From Bacteroidota bacterium (lineage in GTDB: Bacteria > Bacteroidota > Ignavibacteria > Ignavibacteriales > Melioribacteraceae): a stretch of 64,000 bases of DNA. The notes beneath the pieces are model-generated. The model searched no databases and was not told the DNA's origin. It saw nothing but the letters and a program-made list of their open reading frames with translations. Position 1 is the first letter of the stretch. Every line of letters starts with the position of its first letter. A program made the position numbers and the translations under genes. Positions 9,199-18,687 of this stretch are shown one piece after another. The DNA lies in contig JAKAKD010000030.1 of NCBI GenBank assembly GCA_021824635.1, positions 1-64,000 of the forward strand. The letters are read 5' to 3'.

Positions 9199-12186
9199 CT
9201 AATTTGGTTTTATAATTATCCCTTTATTCTTATGCCCATTTATTTTGATAGTAAGCGGTTGTTCCAATTGAATATGTTTAGTAAAATTTTTATGCTCTAC
9301 GATATTTTGCTGCTGTAACCAAATCCAATCAATAAATCCTTGCTGAGTAAAATCGTCTATTGTAAAATAACCAATTTTAAATGAGGTAAGATTCTGAAAA
9401 AAGTGCGATCCTTGAGAAGGAGTAACATTGAAATCCATAAAGTTAGATTCTATTATTGCTTTTGCGCCGTTGATCTGTTCCCATGTAACAGGAATTCCAA
9501 GCCAGGGATCGAGAGTACCCCATCTTCCAACTCCAATTAATAAGTAAGAAAGTTCATCATTAACCATCTTTGAATTGAATTGAGCGATTTCATGAGCAAC
9601 ATCAATTGTGAACTTGCGGTCAAATTTTTCGATATCAACGAAAACAATATCTTTTAGGTTGCTAACAACACCGTGTCCCAAAACTTGATCGCTTTTGCAA
9701 ATTAGATCTTTCGGTTCATGATGATCCAGATCGAGTTCCTCAATTTCATTACTAATAACAAGCGGACGCATTTGAAGCAAACCAAATTCTTTCTGCTTTC
9801 CTTCCGGTACTTTTAAATTGACTGCAAACTCAATTTCAATTGGAGAACCGGTTCCCCAGGTACTCATTTCCAAAAGAAGATCTAAAATTTCCGGAAGAGG
9901 AAAAACTTGCTGCTTGATTATAGGCGCCATTGTAAAAACTTTTGGTCCTGTTCTTGCAACGCCATCATACAAAGTTTGATTCTCTTTCGAGTAAGTTGAG
10001 CAAACTATATCAAGGGTTCCGTCTTCCTCGGCATCGGAAAGATTATATTTTTTAACAAGAAGTTCTTCATCAATATTTTTATCCGTGTATTCTTCTTTCA
10101 TATCAAGAGCAAAAAAATCGTGCGGTGTATATTTAAGCATATCGTTGAAACTTCCAATTTGAAGCGGATGCTTTGGAAACTTTGGACAAAATCTAAAACT
10201 CAATCCGCCGTCAACAATTGCTTTACCAAGTCCCGGCGCAACAGAAACGGTTCCATCGGTAGATTTTAAAGGCGGGTTCGGATAAAAATTATACGATTTA
10301 GCAACGCCGGAAAATTCTGGATAGAATTTTCCGTTATGCTCTGCACCAACTAATTTTTGAACAATGACCGCCATCTTTTCTTCTTCCAGACGGTAAGTAG
10401 TAACCTTAAAATAATCTTTTGACTTCTGGGAAAAAACTGAAGCATAAATTCTTTTGATTGCATGAAAAAGTTGTTTGAGGCGAACTTCCGGATCTGGATG
10501 ACTATTTGGAAGCATGAATGTATCGTAAACACCGGAGAAAGGTTGTCCTTGCGAATCTTCAAGAAGACTTGATGAACGAACGGCAAGCGGAACACGCACT
10601 AAATCCAAAAATGATCTCAAATCTTCAACGGCAAAGCGAGGAAAATTATCCGCCTTAAAAAATCTTTTCATCAAAATCTTATCGTTATCAGACTTCAAGG
10701 CAAAGTCGCGTAATTCATTATCATCCAGATATTGATCAAAAACATCTGTGCCTAATACGACTGCCGAAGGAACAAAAATTTTCACACCGCTAAATCGGTA
10801 ACGAATTTCAAAATTACTAAGCAATGTATTTACAAAACCGAGACCGCGTGCTTTTCCGCCAAGTGAACCGCCGCCGATTCTTGCAAAGGTCGTAGTTACA
10901 TCAAATGTTTCTTTGTGAAAATCAGAAATTACTCCAATTTGACGCGACTTTCTAAATTCACTTACATAATCAATTAATAGTTTTCGCAATGCGGATGTTG
11001 ATGGAAAATCTTCCACCCTTTTGGGTCTTAATTGATGCGCAAGCCAAAATTCAGTTCTCGCCTTTAACCAATTAGAAAAATGATTACGCGAAGCGTGGTA
11101 AACAATACTTTCATCCGGAACAATTGCGAGTTGTTCTTCCAACTCTGTTAAATTTTCTGCCCGTCCAACTTCTGTTCCATCATCTGTTCGAAAAATGAAG
11201 TCTCCGAAACCGAAATTATTCATCATAAACTCTTTCAGATTTTCTAAAAGAGTAGGAGAATCTTTTTCTAAAAAAGTAGTTCCTATTGATGATGCCAACT
11301 TCCCGATACTGTTATTTGTAGATTGAAGAAGTATTGGTATATCCGGTTTGCGCTCTTTTACTTTTTGCGCAAATAAAATTCCCGCTTGATCATCTCGTTT
11401 GCCCTGGCGTGTAAAATCAATATCGGAGATAATTCCCAGAACAAATTCCTCGTACTTTTCAAAGTATTCCCAAGCTTCTTCATAGCTTGAGCACAATAAT
11501 ATTTTTGGACGGGCGCGCATTCTTAAAAATTTATGAGAAAGATTTATTCCTTCCGATATCAAACTTTGCGATTGCTTGAGAACTTCGGTGTAAATAATCG
11601 GAAGGTATGATGAATAAAATCTGATGTTATCTTCAATAAGAATTATTGATTGCACGCCAACGTGTTTAGTATCGTGTTCTACATTCAACCGGTCTTCTAA
11701 AAATTTTACAATGCCAAGGACAATTCTGTAATCGCCCTGCCAGATAAAAACTTTATCAAAAAAGGAAATATCTTTTGTCGCAATAAGGTCAGTCATCTCG
11801 CGGTTGTCGTAACTTAAAAGCACAACGGGAATTTCCAGATTGCTTTCTTTAATTTTTTTTGCAAATGTTAACGCAGACATATCTTCAATATGTAGAGTAG
11901 TTATGATTAGATCGAACCGCTTTTCTTTTTTAGTCATATTAATCGCCTGCTCGCCATTGGAAACATGTACAAGTTCGGGCGAATGGCTTAGATTTAATCC
12001 TTGATATTCTTGACGGATCAATTCATAAAGACGGTTGTCTTCTTCAAAGATGTAAGAATCGTACAAACTGGAGACGAGCAGAATATCGCGTATGCGGTAG
12101 CGCATCAAGTTGTGAAAGTCTTGAAATTTTGAATAGCGGCTGGTTTCTATTAACTCTTTATTAAATTTTATCGGTTGATTATTCAT
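9199..12186 (-). CDS. Receiver-domain / PEP synthase-like ATP-binding protein
   Basis: A 995-aa protein. Residues about 30-165 and 180-330 each resemble response-regulator receiver folds, with DLIITTLHIEDM in the first and a candidate acidic patch VLGIISDIDF in the second. The middle and C-terminal parts match the N-terminal ATP-grasp domain of pyruvate phosphate dikinase / PEP synthase, with GGGSLGGKARGLGFVN, VRSSSLLEDSQGQPFSGVYDT and a later SVAPGLGKAIVDGG. I see no phosphohistidine swivelling domain (TSHAAI-type) or PEP-binding barrel, so normal PEP synthesis is unlikely from this chain alone. Function is unknown. Confidence 0.8.
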   Translation of the reverse strand: MNNQPIKFNKELIETSRYSKFQDFHNLMRYRIRDILLVSSLYDSYIFEEDNRLYELIRQEYQGLNLSHSPELVHVSNGEQAINMTKKEKRFDLIITTLHIEDMSALTFAKKIKESNLEIPVVLLSYDNREMTDLIATKDISFFDKVFIWQGDYRIVLGIVKFLEDRLNVEHDTKHVGVQSIILIEDNIRFYSSYLPIIYTEVLKQSQSLISEGINLSHKFLRMRARPKILLCSSYEEAWEYFEKYEEFVLGIISDIDFTRQGKRDDQAGILFAQKVKERKPDIPILLQSTNNSIGKLASSIGTTFLEKDSPTLLENLKEFMMNNFGFGDFIFRTDDGTEVGRAENLTELEEQLAIVPDESIVYHASRNHFSNWLKARTEFWLAHQLRPKRVEDFPSTSALRKLLIDYVSEFRKSRQIGVISDFHKETFDVTTTFARIGGGSLGGKARGLGFVNTLLSNFEIRYRFSGVKIFVPSAVVLGTDVFDQYLDDNELRDFALKSDNDKILMKRFFKADNFPRFAVEDLRSFLDLVRVPLAVRSSSLLEDSQGQPFSGVYDTFMLPNSHPDPEVRLKQLFHAIKRIYASVFSQKSKDYFKVTTYRLEEEKMAVIVQKLVGAEHNGKFYPEFSGVAKSYNFYPNPPLKSTDGTVSVAPGLGKAIVDGGLSFRFCPKFPKHPLQIGSFNDMLKYTPHDFFALDMKEEYTDKNIDEELLVKKYNLSDAEEDGTLDIVCSTYSKENQTLYDGVARTGPKVFTMAPIIKQQVFPLPEILDLLLEMSTWGTGSPIEIEFAVNLKVPEGKQKEFGLLQMRPLVISNEIEELDLDHHEPKDLICKSDQVLGHGVVSNLKDIVFVDIEKFDRKFTIDVAHEIAQFNSKMVNDELSYLLIGVGRWGTLDPWLGIPVTWEQINGAKAIIESNFMDFNVTPSQGSHFFQNLTSFKIGYFTIDDFTQQGFIDWIWLQQQNIVEHKNFTKHIQLEQPLTIKINGHKNKGIIIKPN

Positions 12187-12203
12187 AAATAACTACACGA
12201 TAA

Positions 12204-12470
12204 TTATTCGTAATGTGTCCACATTCTCAAAATTTTTATCACCTTTTCTTCTTCCAAAACTTCATACACTAAACGGTGTTGCTTGTTAATTTTTCTCGAG
12301 ATAAAACCTTTTAGTTTACCTGAAAGAAATTCGAACTCGGGCGGAAATTGATAGGGATTTAGCGAAAGTAAATCTAAAAGAGTTTGTACTTTTGGTTTTA
12401 AGTTGGACGAGGATATTTTTTTTGCATCTTTTTGTGCTTGAGGTGAGAATATCAACTTATACATTACCAA
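12204..12470 (-). CDS. YoeB/Txe-type toxin of a type II toxin-antitoxin pair
   Basis: An 88-aa RelE-superfamily protein, an mRNA interferase that cleaves in the ribosomal A site. It opens YKLIFSPQAQKDAKKI, has LSGKLKGFISRKINKQHRLVYEV in the core and ends ILRMWTHYE, the Txe/YoeB C-terminal signature with the catalytic-type His and Tyr. The start overlaps the antitoxin ORF by 7 nt. The M3 start (MYKLIF) is equally possible. Confidence 0.9.
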   Translation of the reverse strand: MVMYKLIFSPQAQKDAKKISSSNLKPKVQTLLDLLSLNPYQFPPEFEFLSGKLKGFISRKINKQHRLVYEVLEEEKVIKILRMWTHYE

Positions 12471-12682
12471 TCAAGCTTATCTGAATACTTACTTCGATCT
12501 GTTGCCGCTTCTTTTACTATTGAATCAGCCATGCCGGGGATGCTGTTCAAGTATTCAGTATCGTTCAATTCACCTTTACTTGCCTTCAAGCTTATTACTT
12601 TAGCGTATTCAATAATTGTTGCCCAATATTTATTTGGAATTTTCTCGAGAATACTATTCAGTTCATTCTGTGAAGGTAACAT
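12464..12682 (-). CDS. Antitoxin partner of the YoeB-like toxin
   Basis: A 72-aa acidic protein directly upstream of the toxin and overlapping it, the usual order for type II pairs. The C-terminal region AATDRSKYSDKLDW is a plausible toxin-wrapping tail. The N-terminus is not a clear Phd/YefM fold, so the family is not assigned from sequence alone. It is about 280 nt downstream of gdhA, separated from it by the inverted-repeat element. Confidence 0.75.
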   Translation of the reverse strand: MLPSQNELNSILEKIPNKYWATIIEYAKVISLKASKGELNDTEYLNSIPGMADSIVKEAATDRSKYSDKLDW

Positions 12683-12773
12683 TTGAAGCCTCTAATATTT
12701 TCCTGTGATCAATATATTAAAAAATATATTGATTTGGAATATGCTTAAGACTAATGAAGAAAAACAAAAAATG

Positions 12774-12889
12774 TAAAGAGGATGTCTCACAAACAATGTT
12801 TTATTAAAAAATAGAACTCAGAAGATACGGACCCAACTGCTTTGCGCAGATTGTAAAGTATAATAAATACTTCTGAGACACCCTCTAAA
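12774..12889. mobile_element. Small inverted-repeat element (MITE-like), copy 1
   Basis: About 108 bp lie between GAGGATGTCTCAC and the inverted CTGAGACACCCTC, and the four bases TAAA occur on both outer sides (12774-12777 and 12886-12889), which looks like a target-site duplication. No ORF is inside. An inner stem pairs CTCAGAAG with CTTCTGAG. The terminal pattern GAGG-N-TGTCTCA-N-AA is shared with the element at 55723-55840. Confidence 0.6.
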
Positions 12890-12911
12890 TTTGAAACCAT
12901 TAATAATCATT

Positions 12912-12947
12912 AAATAAAAAGCTCACCTATTTGTTAAGACAGGTGAG
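12912..12947 (-). terminator. Intrinsic terminator of gdhA
   Basis: On the minus strand CTCACCT and AGGTGAG form a 7-bp stem with a 12-nt loop, followed by CTTTTTATTTA. It is 15 nt after the gdhA stop codon. Confidence 0.8.
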
Positions 12948-12961
12948 GTGAAAAAAATAAT

Positions 12962-14341
<1,380 letters not shown>

Positions 14342-14607
14342 TTAGTGAATATGTGATTTGATAAGTGAGTTGAATAGAAGAAAAATTTATTGGGGATATG
14401 TTTTGCCGACGAGGGAGTTTAAGGTGAAAGAATAATTGGAGAAAAATATTTACTGAATAACCATTTATGATTATCATCTACAGATGAGTAACTCTTATTC
14501 TTATTACAAATTAACCGCAATAAAATACTTGCGCAAGAGAAAAAAAATCTTTTTTACAAGTTTATATGAATAAAAATTTATATGCGGAATAGCCCCCGGG
14601 AACAGAA

Positions 14608-15381
14608 TCAGAAAATCAAGGTCCACAAGATATAATCAAGGATTAAAATCATTGCAGAGCTAAGAACAAAAGACCTGATAGTTGATAGACCAACACCTTC
14701 AGCACCGCCTTCGGTTCTAAAACCAATATGACAGCCAAGTAGCGATGTAACCCCGCCGAAAAGCATCCCCTTTATTATCCCAAACATAAAATCATTAAAT
14801 AAAAAATAACGTTTAACCGAGATAAAAAATACATTGAATGAAACGCCTAGGAAAAAATTTGAAATAAAATATGCACCGATTATCGAAATTGCATCTGCAA
14901 AAAGCACAAGTATCGGTATCATTATTAAAGACGCTATAAAACGTGGCGTAGCTAAATAAGCAACCGGACTAATTCCCATGGTTTCCAGCGCATCTATTTG
15001 TTCAGTAACTTTCATCGAGCCAAGTTCTGCGGCAATTGAAGCTCCTATACGCCCGGCAATTACAATTGCAGTTAACACCGGTCCCAATTCCGTAATGATG
15101 GATCTGCTTGTGGCACTTCCGAGAAATGACAAAGGAGCTATTCCTTTTAATTGATAAGCCGCCTGCCATGCGGCAACTGCGCCTGTAAATGTTGCTATAA
15201 TCAAAACGAGAGGAATAGAATTTACGCCGATGTGTTCCATTTGAAAATAAAAGTTTCGCCTACTTTTATACAAAGAGGGTACCGATTTAATTATTTCTAA
15301 AAAGAGCCGGACTACTTGTCCAAACTCTTGAAAAAAATCAACTGTCTTTTTGCCAATTTTTTGAAAGATAAGGGAAATCAT
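14608..15381 (-). CDS. mlaE: MlaE family ABC transporter permease
   Basis: A 257-aa integral membrane protein with about five to six hydrophobic spans. The family motif is visible in TELGPVLTAIVIAGRIGASIAAELGSMKVTEQIDALETMGISPVAYLATPRF. MlaE is the permease of the system that moves phospholipids between inner and outer membranes. The usual partners MlaF (ATPase) and MlaD (MCE protein) are not adjacent in this window, so the subunit genes are dispersed or lie elsewhere. The 3' side is about 280 nt of AT-rich DNA before gdhA in which I see no gene. Confidence 0.9.
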   Translation of the reverse strand: MISLIFQKIGKKTVDFFQEFGQVVRLFLEIIKSVPSLYKSRRNFYFQMEHIGVNSIPLVLIIATFTGAVAAWQAAYQLKGIAPLSFLGSATSRSIITELGPVLTAIVIAGRIGASIAAELGSMKVTEQIDALETMGISPVAYLATPRFIASLIMIPILVLFADAISIIGAYFISNFFLGVSFNVFFISVKRYFLFNDFMFGIIKGMLFGGVTSLLGCHIGFRTEGGAEGVGLSTIRSFVLSSAMILILDYILWTLIF

Positions 15382-15542
15382 AGTTTATTCTTTTATTCTA
15401 TATGTAAACTAAGAAACTTGTTTCAATTTTGAAATTAGATACTGGCAGATTAGTAAAAGAAGAATTATTAAAAATCTTAAAACATTTTTTTCACAATGAG
15501 AAATTCTGACGTAATTTTACAGCATTACACAAATTTTTCGTC

Positions 15543-15570
15543 TTGGCAATTATCAGTAATTTTATATATT
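15543..15570 (+). promoter_or_regulatory. Promoter of the ilvE leader
   Basis: TTGGCA and TATATT are separated by 16 nt. The expected transcription start is near 15577, about 25 nt before the leader ATG. The rest of 15382-15542 shows no gene or clear motif. Confidence 0.6.
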
Positions 15571-15601
15571 TTTTCTTTAGAAATAACTGAAAAGAAAATA
15601 A

Positions 15602-15691
15602 ATGCAAAGAAATTTTGTTGTTAAAGATATTATTCTGGGTATTCTCGTAATTACAATTTCTGGTTTTCAGTATAACCCGGTTTTGTCTTGA
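15602..15691 (+). CDS. Putative ILV-rich leader peptide upstream of ilvE, 29 aa
   Basis: The ORF starts MQRNFVVKDIILG and ends with stop TGA. Twelve of 29 residues are Ile, Leu or Val, and ten of the fourteen codons 6-19 are. It lies between a promoter (15543-15570) and an intrinsic terminator whose left arm is the last codons of the peptide, ahead of a branched-chain aminotransferase gene. This fits a ribosome-sensed attenuator. The ribosome binding site is weak (AAAAGAAA), and a chance hydrophobic ORF is the alternative. Confidence 0.5.
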   Translation: MQRNFVVKDIILGILVITISGFQYNPVLS

Positions 15692-15706
15692 CCGGGTTTT
15701 TTATTT
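15674..15706 (+). terminator. Intrinsic terminator / attenuator ahead of ilvE
   Basis: AACCCGGT (15674-15681) pairs with ACCGGGTT (15691-15698) across a 9-nt loop, followed by a T-rich run TTTTTTATTTT. The leader stop codon lies at the loop boundary. The ilvE start codon is about 30-45 nt further on, so transcripts from the upstream promoter must read through it. Confidence 0.85.
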
Positions 15707-15737
15707 TAATTAGTTCCATTCAATAAAAACAGAAGGA

Positions 15738-16820
15738 ATGGTGAGTAATATGAACGATCTAAATATTGATATCGTTGAAAGAGAAACGAAAGTAATTTTA
15801 CCTGAAAAGTTAGTCTTCGGAAAAATTTACACAGACCATATTTTTGAAGTTGACTATGATGAAGAATTGGGCGGATGGTATAATCCTACTATTAAAAATT
15901 TCGAAAATATTAATCTCAGTCCCGCAGCTATGGTTTTTCATTACGGTCAATCAATTTTTGAAGGATTAAAAGCTTACAAACAAGATAACGGCAGAGTAGC
16001 TCTTTTCCGTCCCGAAAAAAATGTTGAACGACTAAATCGTTCCGCAAAAAGAATGTGTATTCCGGAAATTGATCCTGATTTTGTTCTTAAAGCTATGCTT
16101 GAGTTAGTTAGAATTGATAAGGATTGGATTCCAACCCGACCGGGACATTCGCTCTATATCCGCCCTGTTATGTTCGCTTCAGAACCTTTACTTGGTGTTA
16201 GAAGTGCCGTAAATTTTAAACTGATAATTATGCTCAGTCCTGTTGGTCCATATTATCCGGAAGGTTTTAAACCTGTACCTATTTATGCAACGGATAAATA
16301 TGCCCGCGCCGTTCGTAAAGGAATTGGTGAAGCTAAAACTGCCGGTAATTATGCAGCTAGCTTAATGGGTCAGCATGAAGCAAAAAAAGAAGGATACTCT
16401 CAGGTTCTGTGGCTTGATGCAATTGAACAAAAGTATCTTGAAGAAGTTGGCGCAATGAATATTTTTGTTCGTTTCAAAAATGAAGTTACTACTCCTATGT
16501 TAACCGGTTCCATTCTTCCGGGTATTACAAGAATGTCCGTACTCCAGATTTTGAAAGATTGGGGTTATAACACAACAGAGCGAATGATAAGCTTGCAAGA
16601 AGTTATTGATGCCTACAAAACAGGCGATTTAATCGAAATGTTTGGAACAGGAACCGCAGCTGTAATTTCATCAGTTAGTAAATTGAAGTTTAATGATCAA
16701 CTTCTCCAATTCAGCGAAACTGAAGCCGGCGAACTCGGCACAAAATTGTACGAAGAACTAGCCGGTATTCAGTACGGAAGAGTTGAAGACAAACATAATT
16801 GGATGACTTACATAGACTAA
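15738..16820 (+). CDS. ilvE: Branched-chain amino acid aminotransferase
   Basis: A 360-aa fold-type IV PLP enzyme (eukaryotic/large BCAT type) that interconverts Leu, Ile and Val with their 2-oxo acids. The PLP lysine is K200 in GEAKTAGNYAASL; YGQSIFEGLKAY, RPEKNVERLNRSAKRM and LPGITRMSVLQILKDWGY are family motifs, and GTGTAAVISSV binds the cofactor phosphate. The ATG at 15738 has AGAAGGA too close, so the ATG at 15750 (MNDLNIDIV) may be the true start. It is preceded by the attenuator-like leader and followed after 13 nt by the alkaline phosphatase gene. Confidence 0.95.
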   Translation: MVSNMNDLNIDIVERETKVILPEKLVFGKIYTDHIFEVDYDEELGGWYNPTIKNFENINLSPAAMVFHYGQSIFEGLKAYKQDNGRVALFRPEKNVERLNRSAKRMCIPEIDPDFVLKAMLELVRIDKDWIPTRPGHSLYIRPVMFASEPLLGVRSAVNFKLIIMLSPVGPYYPEGFKPVPIYATDKYARAVRKGIGEAKTAGNYAASLMGQHEAKKEGYSQVLWLDAIEQKYLEEVGAMNIFVRFKNEVTTPMLTGSILPGITRMSVLQILKDWGYNTTERMISLQEVIDAYKTGDLIEMFGTGTAAVISSVSKLKFNDQLLQFSETEAGELGTKLYEELAGIQYGRVEDKHNWMTYID

Positions 16821-16833
16821 TTGCGGAGTTTTT

Positions 16834-17934
16834 TTGATTAAGAAAATATTTTACTACGCAACGGTTGCAGTGTTATTGACTGCAACCGTTTTTTATTCTA
16901 AGAACAATAACAAACCTAAAAATATAATCCTATTGATTGGCGATGGTATGGGACTTTCACAAGTTTCTATTTCTGCTATATCAATGCAGAATGACCAATT
17001 CAAAAAATTTCTTTCTGTTGGACTTGTAAATACTTGCTCTGCCGATAAGTTGATTACCGACTCCGCCGCCGGAGCAACTGCTTACGCCACCGGCTATAGA
17101 ACAAAAAACGGAATGATAAGCATTGATGAGAATGGAAAAGTTTTAGAAACCATAACTGAAATTGCAAATAAGAAAAAAATTGCAACAGGAATTATTGCAA
17201 CAAGTTCTATTACAAATGCTACTCCCGCAGCTTTTATCTCTCACAACGGAACCAGAAAAGAAGAGTATGGAATTGCAGATCAGATTGTAAAATGCGGTGT
17301 TGATGTTCTACTTGGCGCCGGAACAGATTTTTTTCTTCCAAAAGATAAAGGAGGAAAACGTGATGATAAAAAGAATCTGATTGATTCTATGAAATCAGTT
17401 GGATATGAATACATCTCCAATCCAAGTTTGCTTAAAGAGAAACTTCCGTCAAAAAAATTTTTTGGTCTCTTCGGCAGTTTAGCACTTCCCCATGCAAAAG
17501 AGAGAGATTACTCGCTCGGATTTCTTACAGATAAAGCTATTGAGCATTTAAGTAAAAATAAAAATGGATTTTTTCTGATGGTTGAAGGTTCTCAAATGGA
17601 TTGGGCGGCAGATCAAAATGATAAGGATTATCTTTTTGGTGAATTGAGAGATTTTAATTCAGCAGTAGAAGCCGCATTGAAGTTTGCTGAAAAAGACAAC
17701 AACACATTAGTTATTGTTCTTGCCGATCACGATACCGGAAGTCTTGGAATCTCGGGAAAGAATAAAGAGAGCGGAGAACTTGATGTTGTGTGGGCTACAA
17801 AATTTCACACAGCAAATTTAGTCGGCATTTTTAGTTACGGACCCGGCTCCGAAATGTTTCGTGGAATTCAAGATAATTATATCATCGGTCGAAAACTGAT
17901 AAATTTTATTAACCCTTCTGCTTCATGGAAATAG
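16834..17934 (+). CDS. phoA: Alkaline phosphatase (PhoA family)
   Basis: A 366-aa secreted metallo-phosphomonoesterase. A hydrophobic signal segment covers about residues 5-22, with no lipobox. The metal-binding D37 is in LLIGDGMGLS, the nucleophile S77 in TDSAAGATAYATG, and EGSQMDWAAD, LADHDTG and a late FHTANLVGIFSYGPGSE provide the other zinc/magnesium ligands, so the active site looks complete. It is shorter than E. coli PhoA. The start is TTG, with GGAG 8 nt upstream. A terminator-like hairpin overlaps codons 9-20. Likely periplasmic, releasing phosphate from esters. Confidence 0.9.
   Translation: MIKKIFYYATVAVLLTATVFYSKNNNKPKNIILLIGDGMGLSQVSISAISMQNDQFKKFLSVGLVNTCSADKLITDSAAGATAYATGYRTKNGMISIDENGKVLETITEIANKKKIATGIIATSSITNATPAAFISHNGTRKEEYGIADQIVKCGVDVLLGAGTDFFLPKDKGGKRDDKKNLIDSMKSVGYEYISNPSLLKEKLPSKKFFGLFGSLALPHAKERDYSLGFLTDKAIEHLSKNKNGFFLMVEGSQMDWAADQNDKDYLFGELRDFNSAVEAALKFAEKDNNTLVIVLADHDTGSLGISGKNKESGELDVVWATKFHTANLVGIFSYGPGSEMFRGIQDNYIIGRKLINFINPSASWK
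16860..16895 (+). terminator. Terminator-like hairpin inside the phoA signal-peptide codons
   Basis: AACGGTTGCAGT (16860-16871) pairs perfectly with ACTGCAACCGTT (16879-16890), a 12-bp stem with a 7-nt loop, followed by six T (16889-16894). It has all the parts of an intrinsic terminator on the plus strand, but it begins 26 nt inside the phoA ORF, 40 nt past the ilvE stop. Confidence 0.75.
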
Positions 17935-17983
17935 ATATTCTTTCAAAAATTAAAAAATAAATCTCCTCCTTAAATTTTTTCCT

Positions 17984-18012
17984 TGACACAGTGCTCATTC
18001 GTTCACTATATT
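17984..18012 (+). promoter_or_regulatory. lexA promoter
   Basis: A consensus TTGACA (17984-17989) and TATATT (18007-18012) are separated by 17 nt. The first LexA-box candidate fills the spacer exactly and the second follows the -10. Confidence 0.8.
17990..18007 (+). promoter_or_regulatory. Candidate LexA operator 1
   Basis: The 18-mer AGTGCTCATTCGTTCACT is a dyad of form GTGNNC-N4-GNNCAC, related to the Gram-positive SOS box core GAAC-N4-GTTC. It fills the spacer between -35 and -10 of the lexA promoter. It is the near-exact reverse complement (16 of 18) of operator 2. Confidence 0.65.
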
Positions 18013-18015
18013 GCA

Positions 18016-18033
18016 AGTGAACAAAGGAGCACT
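18016..18033 (+). promoter_or_regulatory. Candidate LexA operator 2
   Basis: AGTGAACAAAGGAGCACT is the inverted partner of operator 1, with 8 nt between them. It overlaps the expected transcription start and the AAAGGAG ribosome binding site of lexA, so binding here could block both promoter escape and, in RNA, nothing further is implied. Confidence 0.6.
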
Positions 18034-18036
18034 AAT

Positions 18037-18672
18037 ATGAAAAGTGGACTCACTGACCGTCAGCAAGAAATTCTTGATTTCATTCAGATTTACGCCAATC
18101 ATAACGGCTATCCCCCAACTTACCGGGAAATAGGAAAACAATTTAACATTGTGAGTACTTTCGGTGTCAAACGGCATATTGATGCATTGGTTAAAAAAGG
18201 ATTCCTCTCAAATGAGAGTAAGACCAGCAGAACAATAGCGCTCGTTGAGAATACGTTAAACAAGTCCAAACAGATTCTCGATAATATGATAGGAATCCCG
18301 ATTGTTGGTAGAGTTGCCGCAGGTCAGCCGATACTTGCAGAAGAAAATATTGAAGGAAATGTTTTAGTGGATGCAACTTTATTAAATAAGAGAAACGACT
18401 GCTTCGGATTGAAAGTCCGAGGCGATAGTATGATCAACGCGGGAATTCTTGAAAATGATTTGGTTATTGTTTCTCCTCAAAAAAATGCATCGAATGGAGA
18501 TATTATTGTTGCGCTCCTTCAAGACGAAGCAACAATGAAAAGATTCATAGCAAAGGATAACAAAATTTATTTAATGCCTGAGAATGAAAAATATAACCCA
18601 ATTGAAATTGCAAACCGGGAAGATTTTTCAATCATTGGAAAAGTAATCGGTGTTTTTAGAACTTATAACTGA
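18037..18672 (+). CDS. lexA: LexA repressor
   Basis: A 211-aa SOS repressor that represses DNA-damage genes until RecA* triggers self-cleavage. The N-terminal winged helix-turn-helix is at about 1-70 (TDRQQEILDFIQIYANHNGYPPTYREIG), the cleavage site is A95-G96 in GRVAAGQP, and the catalytic dyad is S131 (RGDSM) and K168 (TMKRF). I chose the ATG at 18037 because AAAGGAG is 7 nt before it and the family begins at LTDRQQEIL; the longer frame to 17983 has no support. It heads a small cluster with two orphan genes. Confidence 0.95.
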   Translation: MKSGLTDRQQEILDFIQIYANHNGYPPTYREIGKQFNIVSTFGVKRHIDALVKKGFLSNESKTSRTIALVENTLNKSKQILDNMIGIPIVGRVAAGQPILAEENIEGNVLVDATLLNKRNDCFGLKVRGDSMINAGILENDLVIVSPQKNASNGDIIVALLQDEATMKRFIAKDNKIYLMPENEKYNPIEIANREDFSIIGKVIGVFRTYN

Positions 18673-18687
18673 TGAATGGAGAAAAAA

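Noticed and set aside
15602-15691. Leader peptide as a classical E. coli-type attenuator
   Set aside because: The stop codon lies at the terminator loop and no strong alternative antiterminator pairing was found, so the classical mechanism is not claimed.
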